A stretch of 64,000 nt of DNA. Origin: JBHEBG01 sp046557915. Lineage in GTDB: Bacteria; Bacteroidota; Bacteroidia; Flavobacteriales; Flavobacteriaceae. A program made the translations under genes and the position numbers. The stretch's first letter is position 1. Each line of letters starts with the position of its first letter. The notes under the pieces were generated by a model. That model had not been told where the DNA came from. It saw only the letters and a list, made by a program, of their open reading frames with translations, and searched no databases. Shown here piece after piece: positions 62,933 to 64,000 of the stretch. The stretch is taken from assembly GCF_046557915.1 (NCBI RefSeq), contig NZ_JBHEBG010000003.1, forward strand, positions 310,001-374,000, in the 5' to 3' direction.

Positions 62933-63442
62933 ATGAAAAATAGATATTTTATGGCATTGGCGATTATATGGTGCAGTTATTCCTTGGTGGCTCAAGACAC
63001 CCCTTGCGCTTGTTGTACCGATAACCACAGGGAGTTTGACTTCTGGGTAGGGACATGGGAAGTTACAGCTCCTGATGGTACTTTGGCGGGGAAAAATACA
63101 ATCGAGATAATCCAGGACGGTTGTGTGCTAAAGGAAAATTGGACTAGCGCCACGGGGAAAAGTACGGGTGTCAGCACCAATTTCTTTAACTCACAAACAG
63201 AACAATGGGAGCAATTATGGTTAGATAATTCCGGGTCTTATTTAAAACTACAAGGTAGTCGGGCGGGAAATCAGATGATGCTCTCATCAGAAACGTTTAC
63301 ACATACGGATGGGAAGCAGTACACGAACAGAATTACTTGGACGGCCAATGAAGACGGAACCGTGCGCCAGATGTGGGAGGTATTGCAGGAAGGTGAGGTA
63401 GTAAGTGTAGCTTTCGACGGACTATATAAAAAAGTGGGATAG
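62933..63442 (+). CDS. Secreted hypothetical protein, lipocalin-like
   Basis: 169 aa with signal peptide (ALAIIWCSYSLVAQ), a Cys-rich start (PCACC) and a beta domain FDFWVGTWEVTAPDGTLAGKNTIEII to FDGLYKKV. The HREFDFWVGTWEV motif is frequent in small lipocalin-type proteins (DUF1579-like) of unknown role. A strong terminator follows. Confidence 0.75.
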   Translation: MKNRYFMALAIIWCSYSLVAQDTPCACCTDNHREFDFWVGTWEVTAPDGTLAGKNTIEIIQDGCVLKENWTSATGKSTGVSTNFFNSQTEQWEQLWLDNSGSYLKLQGSRAGNQMMLSSETFTHTDGKQYTNRITWTANEDGTVRQMWEVLQEGEVVSVAFDGLYKKVG

Positions 63443-63457
63443 TCTTATACAAATAGA

Positions 63458-63492
63458 AACCGACCGGCCCCAAGGAGCCGGTCGGTTTTTTT
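63458..63492. terminator. Strong terminator between convergent genes
   Basis: Stem AACCGACCGGC (63458-63468) / GCCGGTCGGTT (63477-63487) followed by a T-run. Upstream bases are A-rich, so it can also stop the minus-strand SusD transcript. Confidence 0.88.
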
Positions 63493-63518
63493 GTTGATGA
63501 GTAGTATTTATATTATGA

Positions 63519-64000
63519 TTAATTATACCCAGGATTCTGTTCTAGCATAGGGTTTCTATCCCTAGCGGATTGCGGAATGGGAAATACTAAACTATTATCG
63601 TTAAAAGGAAGCCCATCGATGTCTCTTTGGGTTCTCTTATAATCGTTTACAAGAAAACCTTCAAAGGCCAGTTCCAATTCTCTTTCGTTCAAAATAAGAT
63701 CTAATGTAAGTGCCGCTAAAGGTGGGGCGAGCGATCTTCCACGTAAAGTATTGATTTCTACAAGCGGATCTAACCCTACCGCAGATCCCAGCCTAAAGTT
63801 GCATTCTGCACGTATCAAATGCATTTCTGCTACCCGTATAGGGGTTGCATTGGCAAATTGCCTAGCGTGTTTAGAGGTTAGTGTTAACCCTAGGCTTACC
63901 CCTTCGCCCGGGTACGTAAATGCCCTACGTTGATCCAAGGCAGAATCAAATTTATCCAAATAGTCCTGGGTGATGGCAATATCACCACCCCTTCCACCAA
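63519..64000 (-). CDS. SusD/RagB-type lipoprotein, C-terminal part (runs off the window)
   Basis: The open frame continues without interruption to the right edge. It reads GGDIAITQDYLDKFDSALDQ, IRVAEMHLIRAECNFRLGS, LRGRSLAPPL, LILNERELELAFEGF, NDYKRTQRDI and ends FPIPQSARDRNPMLEQNPGY, the characteristic C-terminus of SusD lipoproteins. The N-terminus and any partner SusC lie outside the window. Confidence 0.9.
   Translation of the reverse strand, partial: GGRGGDIAITQDYLDKFDSALDQRRAFTYPGEGVSLGLTLTSKHARQFANATPIRVAEMHLIRAECNFRLGSAVGLDPLVEINTLRGRSLAPPLAALTLDLILNERELELAFEGFLVNDYKRTQRDIDGLPFNDNSLVFPIPQSARDRNPMLEQNPGYN

Overview
The window looks like a chromosome segment from a marine Flavobacteriaceae bacterium (Bacteroidota). 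Support comes from Por/type IX secretion C-terminal domains, SusC/SusD pairs with an ECF sigma factor and FecR-type anti-sigma, the archaeal-like short prolyl-tRNA synthetase, type III glutamine synthetase, a long-linker Rho, a Bacteroidota-type promoter (TTG, 19 bases, TATTTTTG) and the absence of strong Shine-Dalgarno sites. The genus (Maribacter/Zobellia-like) is a guess.

Layout. 0-6.3 kb: two tandem type IX-secreted proteins, then a convergent FadL-like porin and a Gly/Trp/Arg/Ser-rich repeat lipoprotein. 6.4-22.5 kb: housekeeping core with proS, two tRNA-Glu genes, rpsT, rho, DUF4293, a phosphodiesterase, truA, an ABC exporter, cdaA-folP, a divergent DUF1599 / DoxX-like / tpiA / prmA / clpS run, and small hypothetical membrane proteins or lipoproteins. 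22.5-26 kb: a carbohydrate patch holding a decayed GH16 glucanase pseudogene, an intact sugar-porter MFS and a clan-A-like glycosidase lipoprotein. 26-30.6 kb: a two-gene YeeE/YedE transporter, a RidA protein, an MBL-fold hydrolase and hypotheticals. 30.9-39.4 kb: ECF sigma, FecR, SusC, SusD, a lipoprotein and two tandem secreted cyclophilins, with no glycoside hydrolase or peptidase in the set. 39.6-40.6 kb: a secreted beta-helix protein.

41.4-50.5 kb is an A+T-rich accessory block that I interpret as a decayed genomic island at the 3' end of tRNA-Arg(ACG). An 18-base copy of the tRNA 3' end with one mismatch lies at 41444 in direct orientation. Next to the tRNA are a mobilization-protein gene, a 26-codon relaxase stub, an upstream palindrome and a hairpin-rich tract. 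Cargo: two AraC-family regulators, a PAF-acetylhydrolase-like/TPR protein, a class C beta-lactamase-like hydrolase, a PD40 propeller protein, a small barrel protein and a membrane protein.

50.6-64 kb returns to core: a 50-residue conserved-looking small protein, a Ca/Na antiporter, divergent type II and type III glutamine synthetases, purM, then a compact set Rieske lipoprotein / thioredoxin-like / ApbE / DUF4266 / DUF3570, followed by prfA, pyrF, two small genes and the C-terminal part of a second SusD that runs off the right edge. The best candidates for under-described biology are the ApbE-DUF4266-DUF3570 redox set, the SusCD-cyclophilin operon and the tRNA-Arg island. Two 50-residue ORFs (40977-41129 and 50672-50824) would be missed by a 60-residue cutoff. 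No CRISPR array, rRNA gene, intact insertion sequence or integrase gene was seen.
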